A stretch of DNA of 55,633 nucleotides from Bacteroidales bacterium (GTDB lineage Bacteria > Bacteroidota > Bacteroidia > Bacteroidales > Bacteroidaceae). The position numbers and the translations under genes were made by a program. The stretch is taken from NCBI GenBank assembly GCA_015654535.1, contig JAATGU010000065.1, forward strand, positions 1 to 55,633, in the 5' to 3' direction. Below, one piece after another: positions 26,984 through 36,390 of the stretch (positions within the stretch are counted from its first letter, which is position 1; every line of letters starts with the position of its first letter). The notes beneath the pieces were generated by a model, which made no database searches, was not told where the DNA came from, and worked only from the letters and a program-made list of their open reading frames with translations.

Positions 26984-27019
26984 GCGCCACAAACATGCAT
27001 TTACTAAAATTGTTTTCAT
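26960..27019 (-). CDS. trpL: trp leader peptide (19 aa)
   Basis: Short reading frame beginning MKTILVNACLWRF and ending at TAA (26960-26962); a second in-frame ATG lies two codons upstream at 27025. It contains one Trp codon (W11, 26987-26989) just before the hairpin segments. The start is only about 10-17 nt after the predicted transcription start. One Trp codon is few compared with the two of E. coli, so the control could be weaker. Call is from position and RNA pairing, not from homology. Confidence 0.6.
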   Translation of the reverse strand: MKTILVNACLWRFLQLQKS

Positions 27020-27042
27020 TATCATTTATTTGATTACGGGGG

Positions 27043-27073
27043 CAAATATAATGAGTTTGTTTGAAATGGCAAA
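27043..27073 (-). promoter_or_regulatory. trp operon promoter
   Basis: Minus strand TTTG (27070-27073), 19-bp spacer, TATATTTG (27043-27050): an exact match to the Bacteroidetes consensus. Transcription would start near 27036, giving a leader of about 190 nt before trpB. Confidence 0.8.
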
Positions 27074-27129
27074 GATTTTGCAACATTTTTTTAAGAAAAT
27101 ACAAAAAAATATTTGTAACTTGAGAAATT

Positions 27130-27197
27130 AAAGATATGTCCGGACATCTTGAGGGAAATGTCTGGACTCTTGGTGGAGGATGTCTGGACATATCTTT
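27130..27197. repeat. 22-bp-phased array of three ATGTCYGGAC palindromes forming a long inverted repeat
   Basis: ATGTCCGGAC at 27136, ATGTCTGGAC at 27158 and ATGTCTGGAC at 27180, each exactly 22 bp apart. The outer two extend to a 19-bp inverted repeat (27130-27148 with 27179-27197, one mismatch). The array lies in the divergent gap between the trp promoter and the HTCS gene. It could be an operator array or a hairpin; no family is recognised. Confidence 0.65.
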
Positions 27198-27365
27198 TTA
27201 GTTTAAACCCTGTTGACAATATTGAATCTTTTCTTCTTTTTACTAGTGTAAATTTGTCATAATTAGTCTTTCTATTATTCGGAATTAGGTTCGTCGTATA
27301 TTGTTAATCTGGCAGCCTCTTTAAAAAAAATAAAGAGAATAGAGAATAAAAATGAAATATTATTG

Positions 27366-27373
27366 TACTTTTG
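27366..27373 (+). promoter_or_regulatory. Candidate -7 box of the locus B HTCS gene
   Basis: TACTTTTG fits TAnnTTTG, 134 bp before the chosen ATG. The region 19-25 bp upstream is A-rich without TTTG, so the promoter is tentative. Confidence 0.35.
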
Positions 27374-27507
27374 AAGATAAGGGTTAACTTTAAGGAATAG
27401 AAAATATTTATAGAGAAGAAAGCAAAAGGCATATTCTAAAATTAGGGTACCATTATATTATTATTGTGACTTTTTTGAAAATAGAGGAATATCAATTTTC
27501 ATCATTT

Positions 27508-30500
27508 ATGAAACATTTGATTGTATTATGGTTCATTCTATTTTGTTCCTGCATGGTTCAGGCTCAGGAATATTTTCCAATAGATACGGATGACGGACTT
27601 TCAGAAAATAACGTGCGTGATATTATTCAATTACCAGATGGGCGCATGGTGGTGACTACTAGTGGACTGATTAATGTCTATAATGGAACGGATTTCGGTT
27701 ATCTACACTTTAAGGAAAGTGATATTTATCCGTTGATATCCTACGATGGGTTCCATCATAGCTATTTGGATGAGGCTGGTAGAATGTGGCTGAAGATTTT
27801 TCATGGGCTGATATTGGTCGATTTTCATAAGGATAAGGTGGAGACCAATTTGGAAAAAGTGTTTAGGAAAATGGGATTCAACGATGCCGTTGCGAACTTT
27901 TTTATAGACGGTTCCAAGAATTTGTGGGTTGTTACCCGGGATGATAAGTTATTCGTATATGACGTGAAAAAGAAAAAGACGTCTCTTTTTCTCACCCATG
28001 CTTCTTTTCAGGGAAATAGAACAGAACCTTTGATGGATATTGCGTTGATTGACGGTAATCTTCTTCTTTTCTATAAATCGGGAACCTTTGTTTGTTTTGA
28101 TTATGCCACCACACGAAAAATCTATGTGAATACAGCAATGACAAAACTTATAGCAGGAAAATACGAACGAACAGTTTTTGCGATACCACGCCAACATTCT
28201 TTTCTCCTTATGAAAAATGGTACTCTGGATAGAGGTATTCTTTTAAACTATCAACTGAAGACGCGTAAATGGGAAATAGTTCTGCAAACTAATTATTGGC
28301 TCAATACTCTTAATTTCAATGTGGATGGCTCCATCAAGGTTTGCTGCAAGAAAGGACTTTGGAACATTAGTCCCAATTTACATGAAAAATATTTTGTGTC
28401 GAATTTTAAGACAGTAGTAGGAACAAACCTTGCAACGGAAATAAGTACAATTTATCAGGACAATGAAGGAGGAACTTGGATTGGAACATTAGATAGAGGA
28501 TTGCTTTATTCTCATCCTAAACGTTATCTCTTTAAAAATTTTGGAAAGACTTTATTTGGAACGCAGGGATTGGATGGTGTAAATGTGCATGGTTTTGCTA
28601 AGGCTGATGCTGAAAATGTGTTGGTAGCCACGAACAAAGGTTTGTTTAAATACAGTTTGAAAAAATCGAGCCTTTCACTTCTTGCGAATTTCCCCATTAG
28701 TGATTGTTTGTCTTTGGTGTCGGGTAAGGGCAACAGAGTTTGGGTATGTACAAATGACAGAGGACTTTTTTCTGTACAGAATGGTCAGATCAAATACTAT
28801 GAACTTCCGTGGAAAACGATTAATTCTGTTTTTGAATTTCCAGATGGTCGATTGGCTCTTTGCCTTTCGCAAGGTGTGTTCTTTTTCAATCCTTCTACGG
28901 GAAAAATTGATTCTGTAACTTCAAAAAACGGATTGAAAGTGGCGGGTGTCAAACAACTTGTGAGATTGAAGAGCAACCTGTTGCTGGGGTTAGACGCAGA
29001 GGGCATGTTTCTTCTTGATTGGACGAAGGGAACTCTTTTTTTACTAAAAGGAATGAGTAAGTACAGAGTAGGTAATTTGTCACGTTATACTAGTCTTTGC
29101 GTAGATCATCGTGGATGGTTTTGGCTCGCTACACAGGATGGTCTGAGGGTTTGGAATCCGAAAAATAATCAGATGGAGAATATTCATACGGAGGATGGTT
29201 TGGTGAATAATAGTGTGCAGAGTATTTTTGAGGATGCGCGTCATACGATGTGGGTGACAACGGCTAACGGTGTATCGCACATTTCGGTTTCTGATGATTT
29301 TTTACATTATTCCATAGTAAATTACAATCGTTACGACGGAATTATTCATGGCGAATTTTTGCCTTGTTCTTATTTTATTACTCCTTCTTGTGAACTATTT
29401 ATCGGTGGAATTGACGGATTCAATATAGTGAATTTGAATCGCCTTCATACCATGTCTTTGCCTGGACTGACTCCTCTTTTTGTGAGGTTAAAAGTGAATG
29501 ATATGTCCGTGAAATGTGATTCCTTATATGACGGCAATAGGATATTGGAACAGTCAGTTACGGCAACCAAAGAGATCACGCTCAATTATGACCAGAACTT
29601 TATCACGTTGGAGTTCTCAGCTCTGAATTATATAAACTCCATCCATACCCGTTACCGCTATAAATTGGAGGGAGTGGATAATGATTGGCGCGAGATTACT
29701 ACGAAGGATGGACTAGGTCGCGCCTCCTATACAGATCTGTCTCCGGGGACCTATCATTTTTATGTTCGTGCTTCCTATAACGATGAAAATTGGAAGAATG
29801 AGAAAACGGTTTCCATGATTATCAATGTCCGACATCCTTGGTGGACTACTCCGTTTGCCTATTTTAGCTATGTGGTTTTGATATCGATGACCTTATTTAC
29901 AATATTTTTCTATTATATAAGGTGGAACAGACAACGGATGATGCGTCAACAGAAGGAGGAGATAGACGAAATAAAATATCGTTTCTTCACAAATGTAAGT
30001 CATGAATTTCGTACGCCGCTTACCTTGATTATCACGCCGCTTGAAGCTTTGCTTAAAGAATTGACAGATGAAAAACTAAAGACTAAACTGACTTCTATTT
30101 ATAAAAATGCTCAAGAACTTCTGGCACTGATAAATCAGCTGCTTGATTTTAGAAAACTTGAGGCAAAGGGTGAAAGTCTGAATTTAGTTTATGGCGATAT
30201 AGTGAAGATACTGAGCGACATTTATCAATCGTTCCAGTCACTGGCTGATGAAAAGAATATTCAGTTTACTCAGGAATGTGATGTGACGCAGTTTTATGTT
30301 TACTTTGATATGAGTAAGATGCGGAAGATATTGAATAATCTGCTATCCAATTCCTTTAAGTTTACGGAGGCAGGAGGTGAAATAAAGTTGCGGGTATCGC
30401 TTGCCAAATCAGATGGTAATGCCCCGGTCCTCACTATTGTTGTCAGCGATACGGGCTGTGGTATCAAAAAAGAGGATATTCCCCATATATTTGGACGCTT

Positions 30501-31494
30501 TTATCAGATATTTGACAGCAAATATTATTTGGGTAGCGGAATAGGACTCCATCTGGTGAAAGAGTACGTTTCGTTACACGGTGGTGAAATCTCCGTGCAG
30601 AGTGAGTGGCAGAAGGGAACTACGTTTGTAATGGCATTTCCTACAACGCTCAAGCCTACCGTTGAGCAGCCTGCCGTGGATTTACCTGTACTGTCCACTG
30701 TAAAACCACATACGCATACGCTTCTTTTAGTGGAGGACAATGACGAATTTTCTCATTTCATGAAGGAACAGTTGGAGGGCATTTACCGGATTATAACTGC
30801 ATCTGACGGTGTGGAAGGAGAGGAGATGGCCTTTTCTTATTCTCCTGATTTAATTATCAGTGATGTAATGATGCCACGTAGGGATGGGCTTGAACTTTGC
30901 AGAAATTTGAAAAAGGATATAAGAACATCCCATATCCCTTTTATTTTGCTTACGGCTTATTCTTCTAATGAAGGGGAACTGTTCGGTTATGAATCGGGCG
31001 CAGATGAATATATTAACAAACCGTTCAGTATGGATATTCTTTTATTGAAGATTCAAAAGCTTATCAGAGAGCAGAATGCGCGAAAGGAGCTTTTTGCAAA
31101 GAAATTAGAGGTGAAGCCCAGTGAACTCACCATTACATCTCTGGATGAGGAATTGATGCATAAAGCTATTGCCTGTGTAGAACGCAATATAGGCAAAACG
31201 GACTACAGCGTGGAACTTTTCAGTTCGGACATGAATATGGATCGAACTGTGCTTTACCGTAAGTTGCAGTCTATAGCCGGATTGTCACCCTCTGAATTTA
31301 TCCGAACTATCCGTCTGAAGCGTGCAGCCCAGCTGTTGACTTCGCGCAAATATTCTGTTGTTGAAGTTGCTAGTTTAGTAGGCTTTGCTACTCCCAAGTA
31401 CTTTACTAAATATTTCAAAGAGGCTTTTGGTGTTCTTCCATTGCAATATGGGATAAAGTCGTCTGCTGAAGAAAATTGTAAAATAAAACCCTGA
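27508..31494 (+). CDS. Hybrid two-component system regulator (HTCS), locus B
   Basis: 1328 aa from the ATG at 27508 (signal peptide KHLIVLWFILFCSCMVQAQ); a GTG at 27466 would add 14 residues before it. Periplasmic beta-propeller repeats (about 25-690, e.g. GGTWIGTLDRGL), a Y_Y_Y domain (about 690-775), a membrane helix (about 782-804), a histidine kinase with H832 in NVSHEFRTPLTL, ATPase boxes NLLSNSFKFT, DTGCGI and GSGIGLHL, a receiver with D1119 in ISDVMMP, and a C-terminal AraC-type DNA-binding domain. HTCS proteins bind an oligosaccharide in the periplasm and switch on the adjacent locus; here that is the SusC/SusD/GH31/GH127/esterase cluster just downstream. Confidence 0.95.
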   Translation: MKHLIVLWFILFCSCMVQAQEYFPIDTDDGLSENNVRDIIQLPDGRMVVTTSGLINVYNGTDFGYLHFKESDIYPLISYDGFHHSYLDEAGRMWLKIFHGLILVDFHKDKVETNLEKVFRKMGFNDAVANFFIDGSKNLWVVTRDDKLFVYDVKKKKTSLFLTHASFQGNRTEPLMDIALIDGNLLLFYKSGTFVCFDYATTRKIYVNTAMTKLIAGKYERTVFAIPRQHSFLLMKNGTLDRGILLNYQLKTRKWEIVLQTNYWLNTLNFNVDGSIKVCCKKGLWNISPNLHEKYFVSNFKTVVGTNLATEISTIYQDNEGGTWIGTLDRGLLYSHPKRYLFKNFGKTLFGTQGLDGVNVHGFAKADAENVLVATNKGLFKYSLKKSSLSLLANFPISDCLSLVSGKGNRVWVCTNDRGLFSVQNGQIKYYELPWKTINSVFEFPDGRLALCLSQGVFFFNPSTGKIDSVTSKNGLKVAGVKQLVRLKSNLLLGLDAEGMFLLDWTKGTLFLLKGMSKYRVGNLSRYTSLCVDHRGWFWLATQDGLRVWNPKNNQMENIHTEDGLVNNSVQSIFEDARHTMWVTTANGVSHISVSDDFLHYSIVNYNRYDGIIHGEFLPCSYFITPSCELFIGGIDGFNIVNLNRLHTMSLPGLTPLFVRLKVNDMSVKCDSLYDGNRILEQSVTATKEITLNYDQNFITLEFSALNYINSIHTRYRYKLEGVDNDWREITTKDGLGRASYTDLSPGTYHFYVRASYNDENWKNEKTVSMIINVRHPWWTTPFAYFSYVVLISMTLFTIFFYYIRWNRQRMMRQQKEEIDEIKYRFFTNVSHEFRTPLTLIITPLEALLKELTDEKLKTKLTSIYKNAQELLALINQLLDFRKLEAKGESLNLVYGDIVKILSDIYQSFQSLADEKNIQFTQECDVTQFYVYFDMSKMRKILNNLLSNSFKFTEAGGEIKLRVSLAKSDGNAPVLTIVVSDTGCGIKKEDIPHIFGRFYQIFDSKYYLGSGIGLHLVKEYVSLHGGEISVQSEWQKGTTFVMAFPTTLKPTVEQPAVDLPVLSTVKPHTHTLLLVEDNDEFSHFMKEQLEGIYRIITASDGVEGEEMAFSYSPDLIISDVMMPRRDGLELCRNLKKDIRTSHIPFILLTAYSSNEGELFGYESGADEYINKPFSMDILLLKIQKLIREQNARKELFAKKLEVKPSELTITSLDEELMHKAIACVERNIGKTDYSVELFSSDMNMDRTVLYRKLQSIAGLSPSEFIRTIRLKRAAQLLTSRKYSVVEVASLVGFATPKYFTKYFKEAFGVLPLQYGIKSSAEENCKIKP

Positions 31495-31496
31495 TA

Positions 31497-31575
31497 GCAA
31501 CGATTTGTGCTGTTTCATGCAACATATTATCTTACCTCTCTACAAATTGCAACAAATTGACTGGTTATAAGCAAC
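31497..31575 (+). promoter_or_regulatory. Paired GCAAC direct repeats before susC of locus B (candidate HTCS operator)
   Basis: GCAAC occurs at 31497, 31519, 31549 and 31571: two pairs with 22-bp spacing, 30 bp apart. They occupy most of the short gap after the HTCS stop codon. A weak -7 box TAATTTTA is at 31607-31614 with TTG 21 bp upstream. AraC-type dimers often bind direct repeats two helical turns apart, so this is a plausible HTCS site. Confidence 0.45.
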
Positions 31576-31669
31576 GTGAAAATTGTATTTCGAAAGCTGT
31601 AACCTGTAATTTTATCAGCAATTCCATCCGAGAGATGGTATGTATAAGTTTAACTTTATCCTAATATTT

Positions 31670-34669
31670 ATGAAACAGTGCATTTCAAAGAAAGTCGAAT
31701 GTTGGACAGGTTCGCTTAGGCTCTTGCTCACTTTCGCGATTATTTTGTGCTCTTTCTCTTTTGCCAGAGGACAAAATAATGTTTCGGGTGTTGTTCGTGA
31801 CAGTCATGACGAAGCTATTATTGGCGCTAGTGTTTTGGTAAAAGGTTCCAAGGTCGGTACAATTACCGATATAAATGGAAAATTTACAGTTAACGCTAAT
31901 TCAGAATCGACACTTGTCATATCCTACATCGGATATGTAACTCAGGAAGTTGCGGTGGGAACTTCGCGTAGTTTCGACATTATCTTAAAGGAAGACAACA
32001 AAACTTTATCCGAGATTGTTGTTATTGGTTATGGCACTCAACGTAAGGGTGATGTGACTAGTGCCGTAGGTAGTGTAAAGAAGGAAGATTTCATTCAGGG
32101 TGCTGTAAAGGATGCGGGTCAGTTGATTCAGGGTAAAGTTGCCGGTCTGACAATCACCAACACCAGTGGTGATCCGACTAGCAATACCACTATTTCCCTT
32201 CGTGGTAACACCACTATTTTGGGTGCAAGTACCAATCCCTTGATTTTGATTGACGGCGTTCCGGGAGATCTGAACACAGTAGCTCCTGAAGACATTGAGA
32301 GTATTGACGTGCTAAAAGATGGTTCAGCTGCTGCTATCTATGGTTCCCGCGGTACAAACGGCGTCATTCTTATCACAACAAAAAAAGCGAAGGGAGACAA
32401 TATCAATCAGGTGGAATATAGCGCTTATATGAGTACCTCTTCTATTGTGAAGCGGCTTGAAATGTGTACGGCAACCGATTATCGTCAACAGATTTCAGAG
32501 GGTATTCGTGATGCTTCCTGGGATCTTGGCAATGATGTGGATTGGATGGATCAGATTACACGTACTCCGTTTACTCACGTGCACAACTTGTCACTCAAAG
32601 GTGGTAATCAACAAACAAACTATATTGTTAACCTGAACTACCGTGCCAATCAGGGGATTATGAAACGTTCCGATAAGGATATGTTTCAGGGACGTGCTGA
32701 AATTAACCATAATATGTTTGACGGTAAATTAAAGCTCAATTTTGGTATTCTGGGTAACCAAACTAAATATACCTCTACATCTGATGGTGGAAGCTGGAAT
32801 ACTTACGTTTATCGCCAGGCTTTGATTCATAACCCTACTGAACCGATCAAAAATGAGGACGGCAGCTGGTATGAGAATACAGGTATTTATGAGTATGCCA
32901 ATCCGTTGTCTCTTCTGTATGAGTGCGATGGAGATCAGAATATTACTCAATTGCGTCTTAACGGTAGTGCCACATTCAATCCTATCAAGGATTTGACATT
33001 GAAGGCTTTGATCTCTTACGACAAATCAAATCAGTATGGTGGTTACTATGAGACAAAAAACAACATTTCTACTATTCGTGACAGTAAGAATGGTTATGCT
33101 GCAGTAGGTTCAGTGATGGATATGACTAAACTGATAGAGTTGACTGCACAGTATCAGAAGGAAATTAATGGACATAACTTTACAATTCTGGGTGGCTATA
33201 GCTGGCAGGGTACTGATTACAGCAACCAGTATGAGCAGAACTATGATTTTCCAACCGATATTTATAGCTATAATGATATTGGTCAGGGAGCTGCCTTGAA
33301 AGAAGGTTTAGGTACTGAATACAGTTACCGTTTGAAAACAAATCTGATCAGCTTTTTTGGCCGTTTTTCTTATTCCTATAAGAACCGCTATCTATTGATG
33401 GCGGCCCTTCGTCATGAGGCAGCCAGCCAGTTGGCAGGAACCAATAATGCTTGGGGTACATTTCCTTCAGTATCTTTGGGCTGGAGAATTACGGAAGAGT
33501 CGTTTATGGAATCACAAACATTTTTCAACGACTTGAAACTTCGTGCCGGCTATGGTGTAACAGGTAGCCAGCCTAGCGATTCGTTTCTGGGTATGTCTAT
33601 GCTGAATTATGGTGACTACTATTATTATAACGGCAAATGGATACAAAGCCTTCAACCTTCGCAAAACGCCAATCCAAACTTAAAATGGGAGGAGAAACAC
33701 GAGACCAACTTAGGTGTTGATTTTAGTATTTTAAATAATCGAATCAGTGGTAGTATAGATCTCTATAACCGTCAGATCAAAGGTCTGCTTTATGATTATT
33801 CCGTGCCTTCTCCTCCGAACTTATATACAACAACCCGTGCCAATGTAGGTAAGATGAGTAATAAAGGTATTGAGGTGCTGCTGAACTTTGTTCCTGTTAA
33901 AACAAGGGATATTAACTGGTCTACGACCGTAACATTATCAACTAATACCAATAAGTTGATCAGTCTTTCAAATGACTTGTATAAGACTTCAAGTGATTAC
34001 TTTGTGACAGGTTGGATTCAAGAGCCTATCAAGACCGAATCTCATATTGTTAAAGTGGGCGATCCTATAGGTGAAATTTATGGATTCAAGGTTGTTGACG
34101 TTGATGAAACAGGTAAGTGGATTTATGAAGACAAGGATGGAAACCATGTAGGGTATGATGATTTTACTCACTCTGCGGAGGACAAAAAAGTGATAGGTAA
34201 CGGCCTTCCTAAATATTATGCAGGATGGAACAACAGCGTTCGCTATAAGAACTGGGATTTGTCAGTTTCTATGCGTGGTGCTTTCGATTATCAGATTATC
34301 AATAGTGCTCGTATGTTCTATGAGAATTTGAGCCGTTCGGATTGGAATCGTCTAAAATCAGCCTATGACCCTGTATTTGGTAAGGCACGTCTGAATTCCC
34401 TCTGTTCTGAGGAATTCAATAGTTATTATGTTGAAAACGGTGATTACTGGAAGATTGACAATATCACACTGGGCTACAATTTCAAACAGCTTGGAAAGTA
34501 TATTAAAGCTTTCAGAGTGTATGTATCATCTCAGAATGTACTCACTATTACAGGTTACAAGGGTACCGATCCTGAAGTCTCCGTTTCAGGTTTGAATCCG
34601 GGTTATGATGACCGTGACCAGTATCCTCATATCCGCTCTTATACAGTGGGAGCAAGTATCACTTTCTAA
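31670..34669 (+). CDS. SusC-like TonB-dependent oligosaccharide receptor, locus B
   Basis: 999 aa from the ATG at 31670; an in-frame ATG at 31640 is also possible. Signal peptide (LLLTFAIILCSFSFARGQ), CarboxypepD_reg-like domain (VSGVVRDSHDEAIIGASV), TonB-box region EIVVIGYGTQRKGDV, plug (ILIDGVPGDLN, LKDGSAAAIYGSRGTNGVIL) and a complete barrel ending in YTVGASITF. No STN domain, in agreement with control by an HTCS rather than a sigma/anti-sigma pair. It imports oligosaccharides through the outer membrane together with the SusD encoded 12 bp downstream. Unlike the SusC of locus A the frame is intact. Confidence 0.95.
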   Translation: MKQCISKKVECWTGSLRLLLTFAIILCSFSFARGQNNVSGVVRDSHDEAIIGASVLVKGSKVGTITDINGKFTVNANSESTLVISYIGYVTQEVAVGTSRSFDIILKEDNKTLSEIVVIGYGTQRKGDVTSAVGSVKKEDFIQGAVKDAGQLIQGKVAGLTITNTSGDPTSNTTISLRGNTTILGASTNPLILIDGVPGDLNTVAPEDIESIDVLKDGSAAAIYGSRGTNGVILITTKKAKGDNINQVEYSAYMSTSSIVKRLEMCTATDYRQQISEGIRDASWDLGNDVDWMDQITRTPFTHVHNLSLKGGNQQTNYIVNLNYRANQGIMKRSDKDMFQGRAEINHNMFDGKLKLNFGILGNQTKYTSTSDGGSWNTYVYRQALIHNPTEPIKNEDGSWYENTGIYEYANPLSLLYECDGDQNITQLRLNGSATFNPIKDLTLKALISYDKSNQYGGYYETKNNISTIRDSKNGYAAVGSVMDMTKLIELTAQYQKEINGHNFTILGGYSWQGTDYSNQYEQNYDFPTDIYSYNDIGQGAALKEGLGTEYSYRLKTNLISFFGRFSYSYKNRYLLMAALRHEAASQLAGTNNAWGTFPSVSLGWRITEESFMESQTFFNDLKLRAGYGVTGSQPSDSFLGMSMLNYGDYYYYNGKWIQSLQPSQNANPNLKWEEKHETNLGVDFSILNNRISGSIDLYNRQIKGLLYDYSVPSPPNLYTTTRANVGKMSNKGIEVLLNFVPVKTRDINWSTTVTLSTNTNKLISLSNDLYKTSSDYFVTGWIQEPIKTESHIVKVGDPIGEIYGFKVVDVDETGKWIYEDKDGNHVGYDDFTHSAEDKKVIGNGLPKYYAGWNNSVRYKNWDLSVSMRGAFDYQIINSARMFYENLSRSDWNRLKSAYDPVFGKARLNSLCSEEFNSYYVENGDYWKIDNITLGYNFKQLGKYIKAFRVYVSSQNVLTITGYKGTDPEVSVSGLNPGYDDRDQYPHIRSYTVGASITF

Positions 34670-34681
34670 CTTTTAAATTGA

Positions 34682-36313
34682 ATGAATATGAAAACAAAAA
34701 TATTAGCTTTAGGCCTGGCATCGGCATTTTTTGTATGTCAGAGCTGCACAGAATTGGAAGATAAAAGCTATCATGATATTCTCGCTGAGCAATTTACGCC
34801 TACTGGTGATGATTTAGGCTCTTTGTTGGGCGCCGCTTATGTACCTTGGCGTCAGACGTTATTGTTGTGGAATGGTGTTGCGCGAGCTCAGATGTTATCA
34901 GCTGATGAGGATGTCCTTCCTGCCCGTCCAAATGGTTGGGTAGATGGTGGTATCTATAAACGTATGCATCAACATAAGTGGACATCTGAAGATGATATGT
35001 GCGTTCAGTCATGGAACCGCACCTATGTAGGTGTGAATGCTTGCAATCGTGTGCTCTATCAGATTGAATCGGGTCAAATCAGTATTCCTGATCAGCAGGA
35101 GACAGTTGTTGCAGAGCTTAAAGTCCTTCGTGCTTCCTACTATTATATTTTGGTAGATTTGTTTGGTAATGTGCCTTTGGTTACTAGTTTTGATGTTCCT
35201 GACGGTTATCTACCAGAGCAGAACACCCGTAATGAAGTCTATGAGTTTATTATTAAGGAAATTACTGATAATATAGATAAACTGAGCGAAGATGTTAACA
35301 CTGAATATTATGGCCGTTTCAATAAATGGTCTGCTTATTCTTTGTTGGCCAAGATGTACTTGAATTCTGAGATATTCTCCGATGGCAATCATTCAGATTT
35401 TCAGAAATGTATTGATGCTTGTGATAAGGTTATCAATTGTGGCAAGTATGAATTGGAAGCTAAACAGAGTAGTGTGTTTATCACTGAAAATGAAAATTCT
35501 AAGGAGATTATCTTTGCCCTGCCATTTGACGCGACTTACGTAACCGATTGGAACGCATTCGACTTCCACATGTATACTCTGCAATCCGAGAATCAGGCTA
35601 CCTATAACTTTGAGAGTTCTCCATGGGGTGGCGTTTGTTGTATACCTCAGTACATCAGTTCTTTTGATTCGGACGATGCTCGTCTGGCCGACTGCTTTAT
35701 CAAAGGACAGCAATATACTTCTTCCGGCGATTCTCTGTTTTGCACAATGGGAAGTGATGCAGGTGCTCCTTTGAACTATGTTAATGAAGTGCCCAGTATT
35801 GATAATTCCCAGGAATATCACGGCTATCGTTGGGGTAAGTTTGAGTATGCTATGGGTATTACCAATCGCTTGAGTAACGATTGGCCTTTGTTTCGTTACG
35901 CTGATATTCTGTTGATGAAGGCAGAGGCCCAACTTCGTTTGGGAATGGCTGATGAAGCTGCCACATTGGTTACCCAGGTTCGTCAGCGTAACTTCAAGAA
36001 TAATCCTGCAAAGGCTATCGTTACTGGTGCACAGTTGATGGAAGGCAGTGGCTATGACTACGGACGTCGTGACAATCTGGTTGTTGCGACTCATGAGGGC
36101 GGTGCAGACATCAAATATGGCCGCTTTTTGGATGAGCTTGGTTGGGAATTTACTCAGGAAGGTCGTCGTCGTCAGGATATGATTCGTTTTGATGCCTTTA
36201 CAACTAAATCATGGTTTTCTCATGACAAGAGTGAAAGCTATCGTAATCTGTATCCAATTCCGGAAAGTGCTTTGCGAACTAATTCTAATCTGAAACAGAA
36301 TTCAGGTTATTAA
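34682..36313 (+). CDS. SusD/RagB-family glycan-binding lipoprotein, locus B
   Basis: 543 aa. Signal peptide with lipobox ending CQSC; the Met at codon 3 (34688) is an equally likely start. The SusD fold is seen in ELKVLRASYYYILVDLFGNVPLV, FNKWSAYSLLAKMYLN, YADILLMKAEAQLRLGM and the C-terminal ELGWEFTQEGRRRQDMIRF and LYPIPESALRTNSNLKQNSGY. It follows susC by 12 bp and would bind the target glycan at the surface. Confidence 0.94.
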   Translation: MNMKTKILALGLASAFFVCQSCTELEDKSYHDILAEQFTPTGDDLGSLLGAAYVPWRQTLLLWNGVARAQMLSADEDVLPARPNGWVDGGIYKRMHQHKWTSEDDMCVQSWNRTYVGVNACNRVLYQIESGQISIPDQQETVVAELKVLRASYYYILVDLFGNVPLVTSFDVPDGYLPEQNTRNEVYEFIIKEITDNIDKLSEDVNTEYYGRFNKWSAYSLLAKMYLNSEIFSDGNHSDFQKCIDACDKVINCGKYELEAKQSSVFITENENSKEIIFALPFDATYVTDWNAFDFHMYTLQSENQATYNFESSPWGGVCCIPQYISSFDSDDARLADCFIKGQQYTSSGDSLFCTMGSDAGAPLNYVNEVPSIDNSQEYHGYRWGKFEYAMGITNRLSNDWPLFRYADILLMKAEAQLRLGMADEAATLVTQVRQRNFKNNPAKAIVTGAQLMEGSGYDYGRRDNLVVATHEGGADIKYGRFLDELGWEFTQEGRRRQDMIRFDAFTTKSWFSHDKSESYRNLYPIPESALRTNSNLKQNSGY

Positions 36314-36321
36314 TCTTAATA

Positions 36322-36373
36322 AAGAGGGGGTTGTTTTCAAAGATAGTTGGTATATCTTTTTAGACAACCTCTT
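36322..36373 (+). other. Nested stem-loop between susD and the GH31 gene
   Basis: An outer stem (GGTTGT 36329-36334 with ACAACC 36364-36369, extended by AAGA/TCTT) encloses a 7-bp inner stem (AAAGATA 36339-36345 with TATCTTT 36353-36359). It fills the 77-bp susD-GH31 gap and may act as a partial terminator or mRNA stabiliser. Confidence 0.5.
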
Positions 36374-36390
36374 CATTAAATTATTATTTT

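Noticed and set aside
26860..27050. T-box or Trp riboswitch before trpB
   Set aside because: No T-box-like conserved core is visible, and a translated leader with alternative hairpins explains the region.
26931..27191. 86-codon minus-strand frame overlapping the trp leader
   Set aside because: It is in a different frame from the leader peptide, crosses the promoter and the palindrome array, and has no coding character.
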